Assembly: GCA_027603065.1 (NCBI GenBank)
Contig: JADGJP010000050.1
Coordinates: 1-64,000, forward strand
Reading direction: 5' to 3'
From: Geranomyces variabilis
Taxonomy: Eukaryota > Chytridiomycota > Chytridiomycetes > Spizellomycetales > Powellomycetaceae
Length of the DNA stretch: 64,000 nt
The notes beneath the pieces are model-generated. The model did not search any database and was not told the DNA's origin. It was given only the letters and a program-made list of their open reading frames with translations. A program made the position numbers and the translations under genes. Positions 34,909 to 46,451 of this stretch are shown here, piece by piece. The first letter of the stretch is position 1. Each line of letters begins with the position of its first letter.

Positions 34909-36372
34909 ATGGGCGACCACTACCCGGAGCAACGCCCCGTGGAACACGGCGAGCTGATGCGCCAGGCGCGGGACCTCATGGCTCGTCGCCAGTTTTTGGC
35001 CGCGAAACGCTGTCTGAATCGAGCCGCCGATGAATTATGGATCAGCGGACTCTCGCGCGAGTCTGCCGTAGCGAATGAGAAGCGACGCGACATGCTGGTG
35101 CCCATCATGTGCCTGAGTGCCAAGTGCAGACTGGCGTTGAGTGAAAAGCACATGTCCGTGTCAGACGTAGACAGAGCATTGGAGGACGTAGAGCTGCTGC
35201 TTTCCGGCAGCATCTTCCCATTGGAGGAGATCAAGGCAGACACTTTGGCAGACCTGCGCAACATGGAGAAGCAGGCGAAGCTGCAGAAGGCACGATTGTC
35301 TTATGACCTGCCTGTGCACGCGACCCAGTCGGTTGCGCGAAGTACCAACAACAATAAAAAAAAGAAGAAAAAGCAGGCGACCAAGAAAGATGAGCCCGCC
35401 CTTATGGTGACTCTAACCGAAAGGCTGCTTTCGCAGGAAGTTGCAAAGAACACGTCCTCCTCTGACGATGGCTGCACCATCTGTCTCACGGGATGGGCCG
35501 ACTTTGCCACAATCACCCTAGCTGTGGTGCCGCCGTGCCAGCACGCCACGTGCGCTCCGTGTCTCTCTCGCTTCCACAAGTCGTGCAAAACGTCGTTTGA
35601 GTCGGATACGTCGGCGGAGCGCGCAAAGGTTCCATTTTCGTGCACTCTCTGCCGCGCTGCGTTCCCTGACTCTCTCGTCACCACGGCGGCTCACGTCAGC
35701 GTCCAGTCTAATCTGGTGCCCGCCTGCAAGGAATTGCCGCAGCACCTGGGAGTTTCTGACCCTGACGACCGCCACCGGCTTCTCACCAGCCTTCTCACCG
35801 TGCACAACTTTGAATTGCCTCAGGTGACCGACATTCTGTTCAGCATGGTTGGTGTCGGCACCACCACCGCCGTCCGCGACCTTACTCACGATGACAAGCA
35901 GCGCATCTACGAGGAGGCACGCGAACCGGTCCGTCGGCTCGCTGAAGAACACCGTCAGTTGCGAGCCAAGCTTGCCCGTTCGTACGAGACTGATCATCCC
36001 GAATGGAGGGCTACGCTTGCGCGCGCCCGCGACGTTGCTGAATCGCTGGAGCAGGCGCGCGATAACGCGGCCGCACACATCTACGAGCGTGTTAATGCCG
36101 CTGGAAAGATGGGTCGCGCGGCCCCGAACGGTCGCGCTCCGGTGCACGTCGACCTTCACGGCTTGCACGAAGATGAGGCGCGCCGCACTTTGATCGACTT
36201 TGTCTTCCCCACTTTGCCCGTGTTGAAGATGGTGAATGTGATTACTGGCAAGGGAACGCACAGTCAAGACGGCGAAGGCGTTCTGCGTGGCTTGGTGAAA
36301 ACGTTGACCGTCGAACACGGCTTTCGCGTCGAGAAGAACAAGAATTCTGGCGTTCTTACCCTTAGGGCTTAG
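34909..36372 (+). CDS. RING finger - DUF1771 - Smr domain protein
   Basis: 487 residues from ATG 34909; the frame is open upstream to 34654, but that part overlaps the MYND coding text. N-terminal helical, TPR-like region (about 1-130), then a Lys run. A RING finger follows: CTICLTGWADF, then PPCQHATCAPCLSRF and FSCTLCRAAFP, with all eight ligand positions. After a helical segment (LLTVHNFELPQVTDILFSM) comes a DUF1771 helix pair (YEEAREPVRRLAEEHRQLRA). The protein ends with a full Smr domain: VHVDLHGLHEDEARRTLIDF and VITGKGTHSQDG. DUF1771-Smr is the arrangement of Cue2/N4BP2-type endonucleases that cut mRNA on stalled ribosomes; RING domains act as ubiquitin ligases. The joint function is inference. 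Confidence 0.8.
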   Translation: MGDHYPEQRPVEHGELMRQARDLMARRQFLAAKRCLNRAADELWISGLSRESAVANEKRRDMLVPIMCLSAKCRLALSEKHMSVSDVDRALEDVELLLSGSIFPLEEIKADTLADLRNMEKQAKLQKARLSYDLPVHATQSVARSTNNNKKKKKKQATKKDEPALMVTLTERLLSQEVAKNTSSSDDGCTICLTGWADFATITLAVVPPCQHATCAPCLSRFHKSCKTSFESDTSAERAKVPFSCTLCRAAFPDSLVTTAAHVSVQSNLVPACKELPQHLGVSDPDDRHRLLTSLLTVHNFELPQVTDILFSMVGVGTTTAVRDLTHDDKQRIYEEAREPVRRLAEEHRQLRAKLARSYETDHPEWRATLARARDVAESLEQARDNAAAHIYERVNAAGKMGRAAPNGRAPVHVDLHGLHEDEARRTLIDFVFPTLPVLKMVNVITGKGTHSQDGEGVLRGLVKTLTVEHGFRVEKNKNSGVLTLRA

Positions 36373-37002
36373 CTGTTTTGTAAATCTTTTGTTCTTACCT
36401 GGTGAAATCAATGCCTCGCTTTTGCACTCGATTTATCCCGGCGCACGTTAAGCATGCGCGGCGGCGTGCGGGTGCGCCTCCTCGCTCGCTCTTTTTGCAC
36501 GAAAGATATCATATCTGATTGTCACCAGAACGCCAAACCATCCTCGTGTGGTGGTATGCTTCTAAAGCCGCTCAAATCTGAACAATGTTGACTTTTTGTG
36601 AATCGTGATGACGCTTTCTAGGCTAGTCCCTCTGGCTTTCGCCGATTTTCTCGCGGCATTATCCGTCGCGCTTCGCATCGTTTCCGTTCTCGCGGTTCTT
36701 GTAGGCCCCATTTTTTCTGTAATTACCTTCTATCAGCGGGTATATCTGAAGACTCTCACCTTGGTGCGCCTAACCTCGAACCTACCAGCGCTTTTGATAC
36801 AATCGGGAGTATATGAAGGATGTGGCTAGGAGGAGAGAAACGCGTTAAAAGTGTCTGAGTCATCCGGGCCTTTCAGGTTTTAACCAGTAGCATCTAGCTA
36901 CATTCTCGCTCACGTTCTCTGCTTCTCTGAGAGCGGACATTCCCGCCTCGCCATCCTTTTTCACGCGCCGACGTTTCCCTCCACCACAGTCATCTCAGCG
37001 GA
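36373..37002. other. Intergenic, promoter of IFT172
   Basis: About 630 bp. A 74-codon hydrophobic frame at 36605-36829 has no family and no conserved motif, so it is not called. Pyrimidine tracts precede the IFT172 ATG. Confidence 0.45.
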
Positions 37003-40000
37003 ATGCAAATACGGTACGCTTAGCCTCACGCCCACGGCCGCTAACCGCGCGTTTGTGCAAGCGATGGGTTTCGACAGGTACTAACCAGCTTCCGTCCACT
37101 GCCGTGCCGGTTTATTAAGGCATCTCAAATCCATAATCACACAAGGCGAGACATCGCAACGAATCACGGCACTTGCATGGTCCGCAAATAACCAAAAGCT
37201 CGCAGTCGCAAGCGCAGACCGCACCGTGCAACTCTATGACGAAACAGGCGAGCGCAAAGATCGCTTCTCAACAAAACCAGGAGACCCAAAGGCGTCAAAA
37301 AGCTACTACATCTGCGGGCTGGCGTTTTCGCCCGACTCGACAAAACTCGCAGTTGCGCAGAGCGATAATGCCGTATTCGTGTACCGGCTGGGGCTGGAGT
37401 GGGGCGAGAAAAAGTCCATCGTCAACAAGTTTATCCAGGCCGCTGAGATCACCTGCCTGACGTGGCCGCGCGAGCAGCCGAATGCACTAGTATTTGGAAT
37501 GATTGACGGCAAAGTGCGGATTGGAAATTTGAAAACAAATAAAGCCGCAACGCTGTATCAGACGGAAAGCTGTGTCGTCGCCGCGGCGAGCAGCACAGAC
37601 GGCCATGCAATTATCACTGGCCACCTCGATGGCGCAATCAACCGGTTTTTCTTTGATGACGGGCTGTCGGGCGCGTCGCAGGGTAAATTTGCAATGCATC
37701 GCTGCACGCCGACGGTGCTCGCATGGGGCGAAAGCGTAGTCGCCGCGGGCAGCGACCGCGTGGTCGTGTTCTACGACCCAGAAGGCCGCGTGATGCAAGA
37801 GTTTGATTATAGCCGCGACGACGACGAGCAGGATTTTACAGGCGCGGAATTCAGCCCGAGCGGGCAGAGCGTTGTGATTGGGAGTTTTAACCGGTTCCAC
37901 ATTTACAACTACTCGGCCGCTATTGGTCAGTGGGAGGAGGCGCCGCCAAAAGTTATTGAAAACTTTTACACCGTCTCGGCGCTGGCGTGGAAGCCGGATG
38001 GCTCGCGGCTCGTTGCGGGCAACATGTGCGGCGGCGTTGAGCTCTTCGACTGTTGCCTGCGCCGGTCACGGTATAAAGGAAAGTTCGAATTTACCTACGT
38101 CTCGCCGAGCCAGGTCATTGTCAAGCGCCTGTCAACCGGCTCACGCATTGTGCTCAAATCGCACTACGGCTACGAGATCCACAAAGTCAACATTTTTCGC
38201 GATCAGTATCTGATCGCCAACACGCCCGATACATTGCTGATGGGTGACCTCGCGACATGCAAGCTCAGCGAGATTCCATGGCAAGGCAGTGGCTCCGAAA
38301 AGTTTTATTTTGAAAACGCCTTCGTATGCATGGTGTTTAATGCCGGCGAGCTCTCGCTGGTCGAGTACGGCGTGAACGAAATCCTAGGCTCTTGCCGTAC
38401 TGAACACATGAGTCCGCATCTTATCAGCGTGCGCGTCAACGAGCGCAAGAACGAAGAAGACATCAAGCGCGTAGCATATCTCATCGACTTGCAGACGGTA
38501 AACATTCTCGACCTAAACTCGACAGCGACAGTCGCAACCATCAATCACGACTCGCGCGTCGACTGGCTCGAGCTGTCGGGGCAAGCCAACAAGCTGCTGT
38601 TTCGCGACAAGAATCGGCAGCTGCATCTGTACGACATTGCAACGCAGACACGCACGACGCTGCTCAATTTTTGCAGCTATGTGCAGTGGGTTCCCAATAG
38701 TGACGTCGTGGTCGCGCAGAACCGCGGGAATCTTTGCATCTGGTACTCGATTGACTCGCCAGAACGCGTGACCATGTTTCCCATTAAAGGAGAAGTAGAG
38801 GACATTGAGCGCAGTGATGGCAAGACCGAGGTTATCGTGGACGAGGGCGTCAACACGGTCTCTTACACGCTTGACGAAGGTCTGATTGAGTTTGGAACGG
38901 CAATTGACGACAAGGACTATGAGCGAGCTGTGGCGCTGCTCGAGACGCTCGAGCTGACGCCAGAGACGGAAGCGATGTGGAAGTCCCTGTCGCAAATGGC
39001 GCTCAAGGATTGCAATTTGATCATCGCCGAACGGTGCTACGCGGCGCTGGGCGATGTGGCGCGCACACGCTACCTTCACGAGGTGAATGAGGCCGCAAGT
39101 GCGCTGGGCACGGATGAGGGTGCAGAGCACTACACAATCCGTGCGCGTCTAGCAATTCTAGACAAGCAGTTTAAGCTTGCCGAACAGATATATCTCGAGC
39201 AAGGCAAGATTGAGGACGCAATGTTCATGTACCAAGAACTGCACAAGTGGCACCTGTCAATCAAAGTGGCGGAGGCGAAAAACCACCCCGAGCTGGAAAA
39301 CCTCAAGCGAAACTACTTCCAGTGGCTAATCAACTCTGGCCAGGAAGCCACGGCAGGAAGCTTAAAGGAAGAAGAGCGCGATCTGGTCTCCGCAGTAAAT
39401 CTGTACATGAAGGGCGGCCAGCCTGCGCGCGCCGCCAACTTGCTCACCACCCACCGCCTCACGGATAACGTTGACCTCACGGAACGCGTCGCAGCCGCAC
39501 TACACAAACAAGGGCTGTACGAGAAAGCCGGCGAGCTGTACGAAAAGCTCGGCTCGTCCGACCGCGCGTTGGAAGCCTACCGCCGCGGGCACGCGTTCCG
39601 CGCCGCCGTCGAGCTCGCCCGCGTCGCCTTTCCGCAACAAGTCATCTCGCTGGAAGAACAATGGGGCGACCACCTCGTTGCGCAAAAGCAGATGGACGGC
39701 GCCATCAACCACTACATTGAAGCGAACCGCTCGCTCAAAGCCGTCGACGCGGCGATTTCCGCAAAGCAATGGAAAAAGGCAGTTGGGATTGTCGATTCAC
39801 TGCAACCACCAGAAAGCGGAAAACCGTACTATTTGCGTCTGGCAACGCATTTCGCCGAAGTAGGCGACATGCCGCTGGCGGAAAAGTACTACGTGATGGG
39901 AGGGTGCCCGCAGGATGCGGTTGAGATGTACACAAAGGCTGGCAAATGGGACGCGGCGCACTCGCTTGCGACGAGCTACATGAGTCATGAGGACGTGGCA

Positions 40001-42932
40001 TTCCTATACATTTCGCAGGCGAAAGAGATGGAAGCCCAAGGTAACGTCGTGTACACAAAGCCACCTGGTCGTTGGATCATCAGAGTCTCACTTCAGCGGC
40101 TTTTTTACTTACTTTTTCTCGCACGTAGGCAAGCTCAAGGAAGCAGAGAAACTTTACCTCACGGTTAAGGAACCTGATCTGGCAATCAACATGTACAAAA
40201 ACCACAAGCTATATGACCACATGATCCGCCTCGTCACCGCGTACCACAAAGATTTGCTTACCGAGACGCACATGTATCTGGGCAAGACTCTCGAATCCGA
40301 CGGGAATTTCAAGCAAGCCGAGCATCACTACGTGGAGGGCACCGACTGGAAGTCGGCTATTAATATGTATTGTGCAAACAACATGTACGAGGAGGCCTAT
40401 CGGGTAAGTGCCTCGCATGCTATCGAGTGTAAATGAGTCCGCTGTTCCGAGTCGTAAGCTGAAATACGCCCATTTCGCTCAACAGATTGCAAAATCATAC
40501 GGAGGTCCAAATTCATCCAAGCAAGTTGCCTATCTCTGGGCCCGTTCTCTTGGCGGCGAATCCGCCGTCAAGCTCCTGTCTAAATTCTCTCTCCTCGACG
40601 CCGCCATTGACTTTGCGACAGAAAACGGCGCGTTTGATTTCGCGTTTGAGCTTTCGCGGTTCGCCGACAAGCACAAGCTTGCTGACGTTCACTACAAACA
40701 CGCCATGTACCTCGAAGACGAGGGTAAATTTAAAGACGCCGAGCAGGCGTTCGTGCTTGGCGGGAAACCGAAAGAAGCTATCCTCATGTATATCCACAAC
40801 GAGGACTGGGAAAGCGCGTTGCGGGTAGCAGAGGCGTACGATACTGCGAGCGTAGGTGAGGTCCTAGTCGGGCAGGCGCGGGTCGCGTTTGAGCGAAAAG
40901 ACTACGCGGCGGCCGAATCGCTACTACTTCGCGCGCAACGCCCCGAACTTGCAATCAAGTTTTACCGTGATAGCAATATGTGGAAGGACGCAATGCGGTT
41001 CGCTAAAGAATACCTACCGGCAACTATGTCGGCGCTCAACGACGACTATGATCGCTACACCGCGGGGCAGACAGATAAAGGCCGCGACGACATTCTTGCA
41101 ACAGCCAAGCTGCTGGAGCAGCAGCAAGAATACTCGCGCGCAATCGACATGTATCTGAAAATTACGCCCGCCCAGACCACTGACTTGCGATTCCTACAGC
41201 ACGTGTGGGAAAAGGCGGTTGAGCTGGCAATGAAGTTTGTACCATCGCGCGGCCATGAGGTCGTGGAAACGGCGTGCGCGCGCTTGATGGACGTCAAGCT
41301 TTACGAAGCCGCTGCAGACCTGTTCGCCGGGATGGAGATGTACAAGGACGCGATTGACGCGTACATCTTAGCAGGCGCGTGGGACAAGGCCAAAGGAATG
41401 CTTGCGTACGCGCCAAAGTATGCGGAATACGTCGAAAGCGCTTATGTTGGGCACTTGAAGAGCGGCGGACGGGCAGAGGATTTGGTGGGCGTGGACGTCC
41501 TTGCCGGGCTGGATATGTATGCAGAACAGGGCGAGTGGGATACGTGTTTGCGGACCGCCGCCGCACAGGTATTTTGTCGCCCGCTTAGCGCCAGTCACTG
41601 GGTGGTATGCTTTGCCGCGCTGATGAGATCATTCCGCTTTTTTATTAAAGGGCCCGGCGGTGCTCAACAAATATCTCGTCGCCTGCTGCGCGATGCTGAT
41701 CCGAGAAGAAAAGTTCGATCAAGCCGTCGCCCGTCTAGCCGAGCACGGCGCGCTGTACTCGCCGGCCAATGCCGACCTGTATCTCCGGCTCGCGCGCGAA
41801 GTCCTCGCAAAAGGGTCTGTCGAAAACATTTCGGCGTTACGAGAAATGCTGTTTAAACTGGTGCGGATAGTAGAGACGTATAAAGCTTTATCCATCTACC
41901 TCCCATCTCATTGATCATTTGCAACAGATTAACGGTCAAAGCCTAACAACGCAAACAACGGGCATCCCGCCGGACCTCGACCGTTACCTGTTCATCGCCC
42001 ATATCGTCACCCTCCACCACTACTGCACCAAAAAGCGTGACCTAGCCTATTTTGCCGCCAAACAGGCCATTGCAGCGCTCCGCTACACAAAGGAAATCCC
42101 CGCCGACCGCGCGTTTTACGAGGCCGGAAAAGCAGCAAAGGTACAGATCAGCCTCATTCAAGAGCTACCCACGTTTGGGTGACCCCACTGACATGTGAAA
42201 ACAATTCCTCCACACAGGCCGCAAATATGAGTAACATGGCGTTTGTGTGCTGGAACCGGTACCTAGATCTTTCAGAAGCAATCGACGAGCAAGACGCATC
42301 CATGCTCGAAAACGCGGATTTTCAAAACACTGATGTGCCCTTTGAGTTCTCGCTACCGGCCGAGAACTTACCGGTAAGAGGAACCACGTGTTGAGCGCTC
42401 CCACCACGATTCGCGCATAGCTAACCACCACGTATCTCTGATCGTTCTTTTGACACAGGACGTAAATCGCGAAGAGGTCCGCGACTGGGTCTTGCAGGTC
42501 TCGCTCGACCAGAAAGTCAATCAGGAGATGGACACGCGCGAGTGCGACAACTGCGGGACCACCGTGTATGACGCGGGCTTGAGCTGTCAAAACTGCCACA
42601 CGGCGTGGGAGCCGTGCGTCGTGACGGGTGAGTCGGAAGGAGAAGATGAATCGCTCACTCACGGCTCGTCCGCGAAACTGATAGATCTCTTCAACTTGAA
42701 TACGTTCAGGATACCCCGTGCTACGACAAAAAGTCAAATGCGGCAGCTGTTCACGCCCTGCCAACAAGGAAGACTGGAACAAGTTTGTCATGGTCGAAAG
42801 GGTAAGCTTTGAAGCGTGTTCTGGAGTTTGGAAAAAAGGGATTGGAATGGATGCTCAACCCTCAGTCCATCATGCTTCTAGATGTGTCCATGGTGTGCCA
42901 CTTCGCAAACACCCCAATATTTTGCGCATTGA
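37003..42932 (+). CDS. IFT172: Intraflagellar transport protein IFT172 (IFT-B)
   Basis: Core IFT-B subunit needed to build and turn around trains in the flagellum. Exons: 37003-37013, 37120-40040, 40129-40403, 40486-41568, 41651-41869, 41928-42140, 42218-42373, 42459-42627, 42710-42801, 42882-42932; 1728 residues, against about 1750 in animals. The 11-nt first exon is set by the conserved start MQIRHLKSI. The N-terminal third is WD40 propeller ([36 protein letters not shown]). The C-terminal two-thirds is a TPR solenoid ([20 protein letters not shown]). It closes with Cys pairs (CDNCG, CQNCH, CGSC, CPWC), the last on a 51-nt terminal exon. The exon 5 donor could be 41861 or 41870. This gene alone marks the organism as flagellated. 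Confidence 0.97.
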
Positions 42933-43207
42933 GGGACAATTTACTAGAAATCACAGCGGGCCTTCTGTTTCATCCTGGTTTTCCCTCGTGTGGCATATTA
43001 CGCAACGAGCCCCCGAACAAATCGTATTGTACATGTTCTGCCCACAAAGACCATCTACTTCTTGCCCTAGGGGAAGATTCCTGTCAAAGTAAAAACTTTT
43101 TGGACAGCGACATAACCGTCCGCAGACATCTGACTTTTCCATGATCAGCGCAGAATGTTTCCTTTTAGTACCGTGCATAATGAGCGCCAAATCGCGCGCT
43201 CCCTATA
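42933..43207. other. Convergent 3' region of IFT172 and CtIP genes
   Basis: 275 bp with no supported gene; probably both 3' UTRs. Confidence 0.5.
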
Positions 43208-45975
43208 CTACTTGTTTCTTGGCGGTTTCTTGGCAAGCTGCACTGCCTCTTGTGTTGTAGGGAAGCCAGTATCCCAAAAACTTACGCAATCGCAAATCAG
43301 AAACAAAATGTACGTGAGTCAGTTTTGGTTTTGATTTTAGCGTATGGGAGTATGGGAGTTGACATACCCGGGTGGTGTGCTGGGCGGCTTATGAATGTGT
43401 CTATGCCGGCCAACGTTTTGCATACGGTCGCCTCGGCCTTCGGGAAAGCCCAGCTCGGGCAGAGGCTTGATCGGCCCGCATGCTGCATAAAACTGTAAAG
43501 TTTGCGTTCCAGCGTATTAGCCGTCGCGCCAATAACCCCGAAGGCAGTCCGATCCTGGTTCGCCAATTTCACATGTTGCAAATACTCACATCTCGACAGC
43601 ATGGGCAGTCAACCGCATGCATCATCCGCCTCGCGTCCTTGTTCCGCACAACCTCGTGGTACTGATGCTGCGGCGCATCCGCTTTCCGCGCTTCTGCGGC
43701 TGCATATGTCGAAAACGGCGCCGGTTTCGGTTTCGTTTTCGTCTGCACTTCTGATATCTCTGAGGACACTCCTATATCGGCATCCTCTTCGCCATCGATA
43801 GGCTCTATGTCGCTGCTGTCAAGATTGACGACCTCAATCACAGGCTTTTTCCTGACCTGCGGCGCTGACTTTGCGGCTGCTGCAGTGGTTGCCGGCGGCG
43901 CGGTATTTGGCGGCTTTTTAACCGCGCTTACGACCTTAGTTTTCGTCATCGCCGCAGCCGCGGACGCCGCGCCACCACCACCCGCAGCCCGCTTCCATTC
44001 CCCAGACTTTGCCGGCCGAGGCGTTAAGAAATCATGCAAGTTATCAGGTGAGTTGGGCAGCGGCGGCGGTGACGCGTGATTTTCGCGGTCAAAAACGCCA
44101 TCTGTTCGTGGCGGTGGGAGCGGCGGTATCGAGTCGTCGTCATGGTCACCCTGCGAAGGCGGTGAAGACATTGCAAGAAGGTTGTTTTTGCGTTGAGCTG
44201 GTTGCGGCGCAGACGCGGGCTGGAGAGGCTGTCTGGTTTTTGCAGCCGTGGGACGGGAGGGCGGTGTCGCGAAAAAATCAGGCTTAGAAGGAACAGGCTT
44301 TGCTAATCTCGTTGTCGCTGATGATGCTAGTGCTGTATTTGCCACTTTTGCGGTGAGCGGGCCGGAAGCCAAAAGCTCTACATCGTCATCGAAATCTCCG
44401 GCTTCGAGGGCCTCGAATCCCGCGAGTGAGTTGCCATAGTCCGCGACGGGCATCAAAACACTCATTCCCGCGTCCGCAGGGTCTTTGAACCCAAACCCTC
44501 GTTCAAAATTGCTCAAAAGCACGTCATCGTCCAGACTAAGCGTTGGGTGTAAAGTTGGGGAAAACGTTCGCGGTTTGAAGTCAGGTGCTGGCTTCGCAGG
44601 TGGCGGCTCCGCGTTGTCTGCTGTGCGACCAGTAGCCAGAATGCCTTTCATTGGCCGTTTTCGCTCGCCGGGCATCGGCGTCGGGGTGCTGGGAGAACTT
44701 GGCTTGGAATTTTGTGACGGCGAGCTACATAGAGCGAATGAGTTGGTGCCTAAGACAACGCAATGGCCGACGGGCTGACGCGGCGAGGTATGATACTTAC
44801 GACGAGCAACCGTTTTTCGGTACCAGCTCGCGAAGCGGCGGACGGGATGGCGATTCACTACAACGCCGCTTTGGAGGCGGGTTCGCGGCGCCCGATGCTG
44901 AAACATAGCATGCGCACGTCAGTGGCGGTGGGAGCGAAGCATGAGCGGGCAGATTTAGCACATACAGTCATGCTCATCAAAGCTGATCTTTCTCACAGCG
45001 GGTTTTGCAGATGCGTTTGCAGATTTGCACGGCGGCTCTGCTAGCTGCACCACGTTTTCTTGCGCGGCAGGTGACTCGCTCGAAGATGGATGTGCAGTAT
45101 CTCGAGTAGGTCGCGCACCCGCAGACTTAACGCCAAGATTCCTGGCGAGCTTCCCTTCTGCCACGCGTCTCTTGTAGTCAATTATAAGTGCTGTTTTCTG
45201 CTCGTAATCCGCGCTCAGGCGAGCATTTCGTTCCCGATCTGCCGCAAGGGCTTGGGCCAGCGCCGCGCGCTCAGTTGCGTGAGCTTCACGCTCGGCGGCG
45301 AGCAAGAGATTGAGTCTGGTCGGCAGAGCACAATTGGGGCTTTAGCAATAATGAACTCCCAACCGAAGACGAAGGTACCGTGCGTCACTCACCTGTCGAT
45401 CTCCTTCACAAGCGCTTCGTCACTCTCCATCGAGACCTCCTCTGACCCGCTCTGCTTTCTAGGTTTAATAAAGAAACACGAATGTGCTCTGGTTCAGCCA
45501 ACCCGTTTTTACGCGCAAGCACGGGTTTTCCCGCCCACCGGCCCCAGGCCTAGTCCCGCGCGCGCACCGCAGTTTCCGCAACTCGGCTGCCTGCTTATGA
45601 TAAAGCGTGAAATATTTCGTAGCGCGACTCTCAGCAGCCTCCGTTCTCCGCTTAGCCTCGGCCAGTGCCAGCTGGTGTGCCGCGTCGCGTTGTGCGGCAT
45701 TGTCGACAGCCTGAGTATGCAAGACTTGGAAACGCGCGCTCTGGGCCTCACTTTCGGCGAGCCTCTTCATCATATTCAAGCGCAGATCTGACGAGCTCTG
45801 CTATCAGAGAACGGGCATGCACAGCAAAGGAAGGCATCTGTTCCATACCGTTGAGCTCTTTGTGGTGCAGTTCGAAGATGCTGTAAACCGCCGCGGTAAA
45901 GGACGGCGCAGGTGTGGCAGCAGACGCCGCGGGCCCGCCGCCGGTAGGTGACGAGTTGACGGCAGCCGAGTCCAT
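43208..45975 (-). CDS. DNA-end resection factor CtIP/Sae2 (RBBP8) family
   Basis: Works with the MRN/MRX nuclease to start resection of double-strand breaks. Exons (minus): 45975-45849, 45787-45568, 45458-45393, 45315-44966, 44897-44801, 44724-43590, 43492-43368, 43280-43208; phases all agree; 730 residues. The N-terminal part is coiled coil (AAVYSIFELHHKELN; RTEAAESRATKYFTLYHKQA; AEREAHATERAALAQALAAD), the tetramer region in the family. A long disordered Pro/Ser-rich middle follows. The C-terminal Sae2-like domain is the diagnostic part: ARRMMHAVDCPCCRDFYAAC, then VGRHRHIHKPPSTPPGFWDT and GFPTTQEA, matching the CxxC and RHR...P.TPP.FW motifs. The last 32 residues come from two small exons easily missed by automatic calls. 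It is convergent with IFT172. Confidence 0.88.
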
Positions 45976-46451
45976 GCAGGCAGCGGCCGACGACAAGACA
46001 GGGCACTTTCGAGAATGCAAATGTGCCCGCGCTCAAAGACGGCGCGGCGGGGAAGATCGGACACGCCTGTGTGGCTTGCGTTTTAATTTATTGGGCTTGG
46101 TCATATTGACAAGTCTCTCTATCTGTCCATCAATAGCGCCTCTTGTAGAGTTTCTGTGCATAATGAGCAGCGAGCTAGTGTGTCCAGCGTACGAAACGCT
46201 CTATGGAAGTCAAACGTCGTTACCTGCAGACGAACAGCAAAGTTCAAAAGCAAGTCGGCATGTAAGTGCACAACCGGAAGCCTTCTATTTACCCGCGACC
46301 TTTGTGGGGTCCGCGGCGAACCCCAAAAAAAGACCAACGAACACGGGAGGCACCGTAAGCGCCAAAAGGCCCCGGCGGCAAGCCTGCAAGACCACAAAGC
46401 ATATATCCCGCTCGATAATGCTCTTACCGCGAAAGACTGCAGTAGATAGCC
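45976..46451. promoter_or_regulatory. Divergent upstream region, CtIP and 7TM genes
   Basis: 476 bp between two opposite start codons. A plus-strand frame (46163 on, MSSELVCPAYETLYG) looks unlike coding DNA and shifts out of frame with the 7TM gene, so it is taken as leader. Confidence 0.35.

Noticed and set aside
35518-36411. 297-codon minus-strand frame
   Set aside because: Shadow of the RING-Smr coding exon; plus-strand product has full domains.
36605-36829. 74-codon hydrophobic plus-strand frame
   Set aside because: No family, no conserved start context, and located in the IFT172 promoter; hydrophobic runs arise easily in T-rich DNA.
38513-39130. 205-codon minus-strand frame inside IFT172
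   Set aside because: Antisense of a well-supported coding exon.
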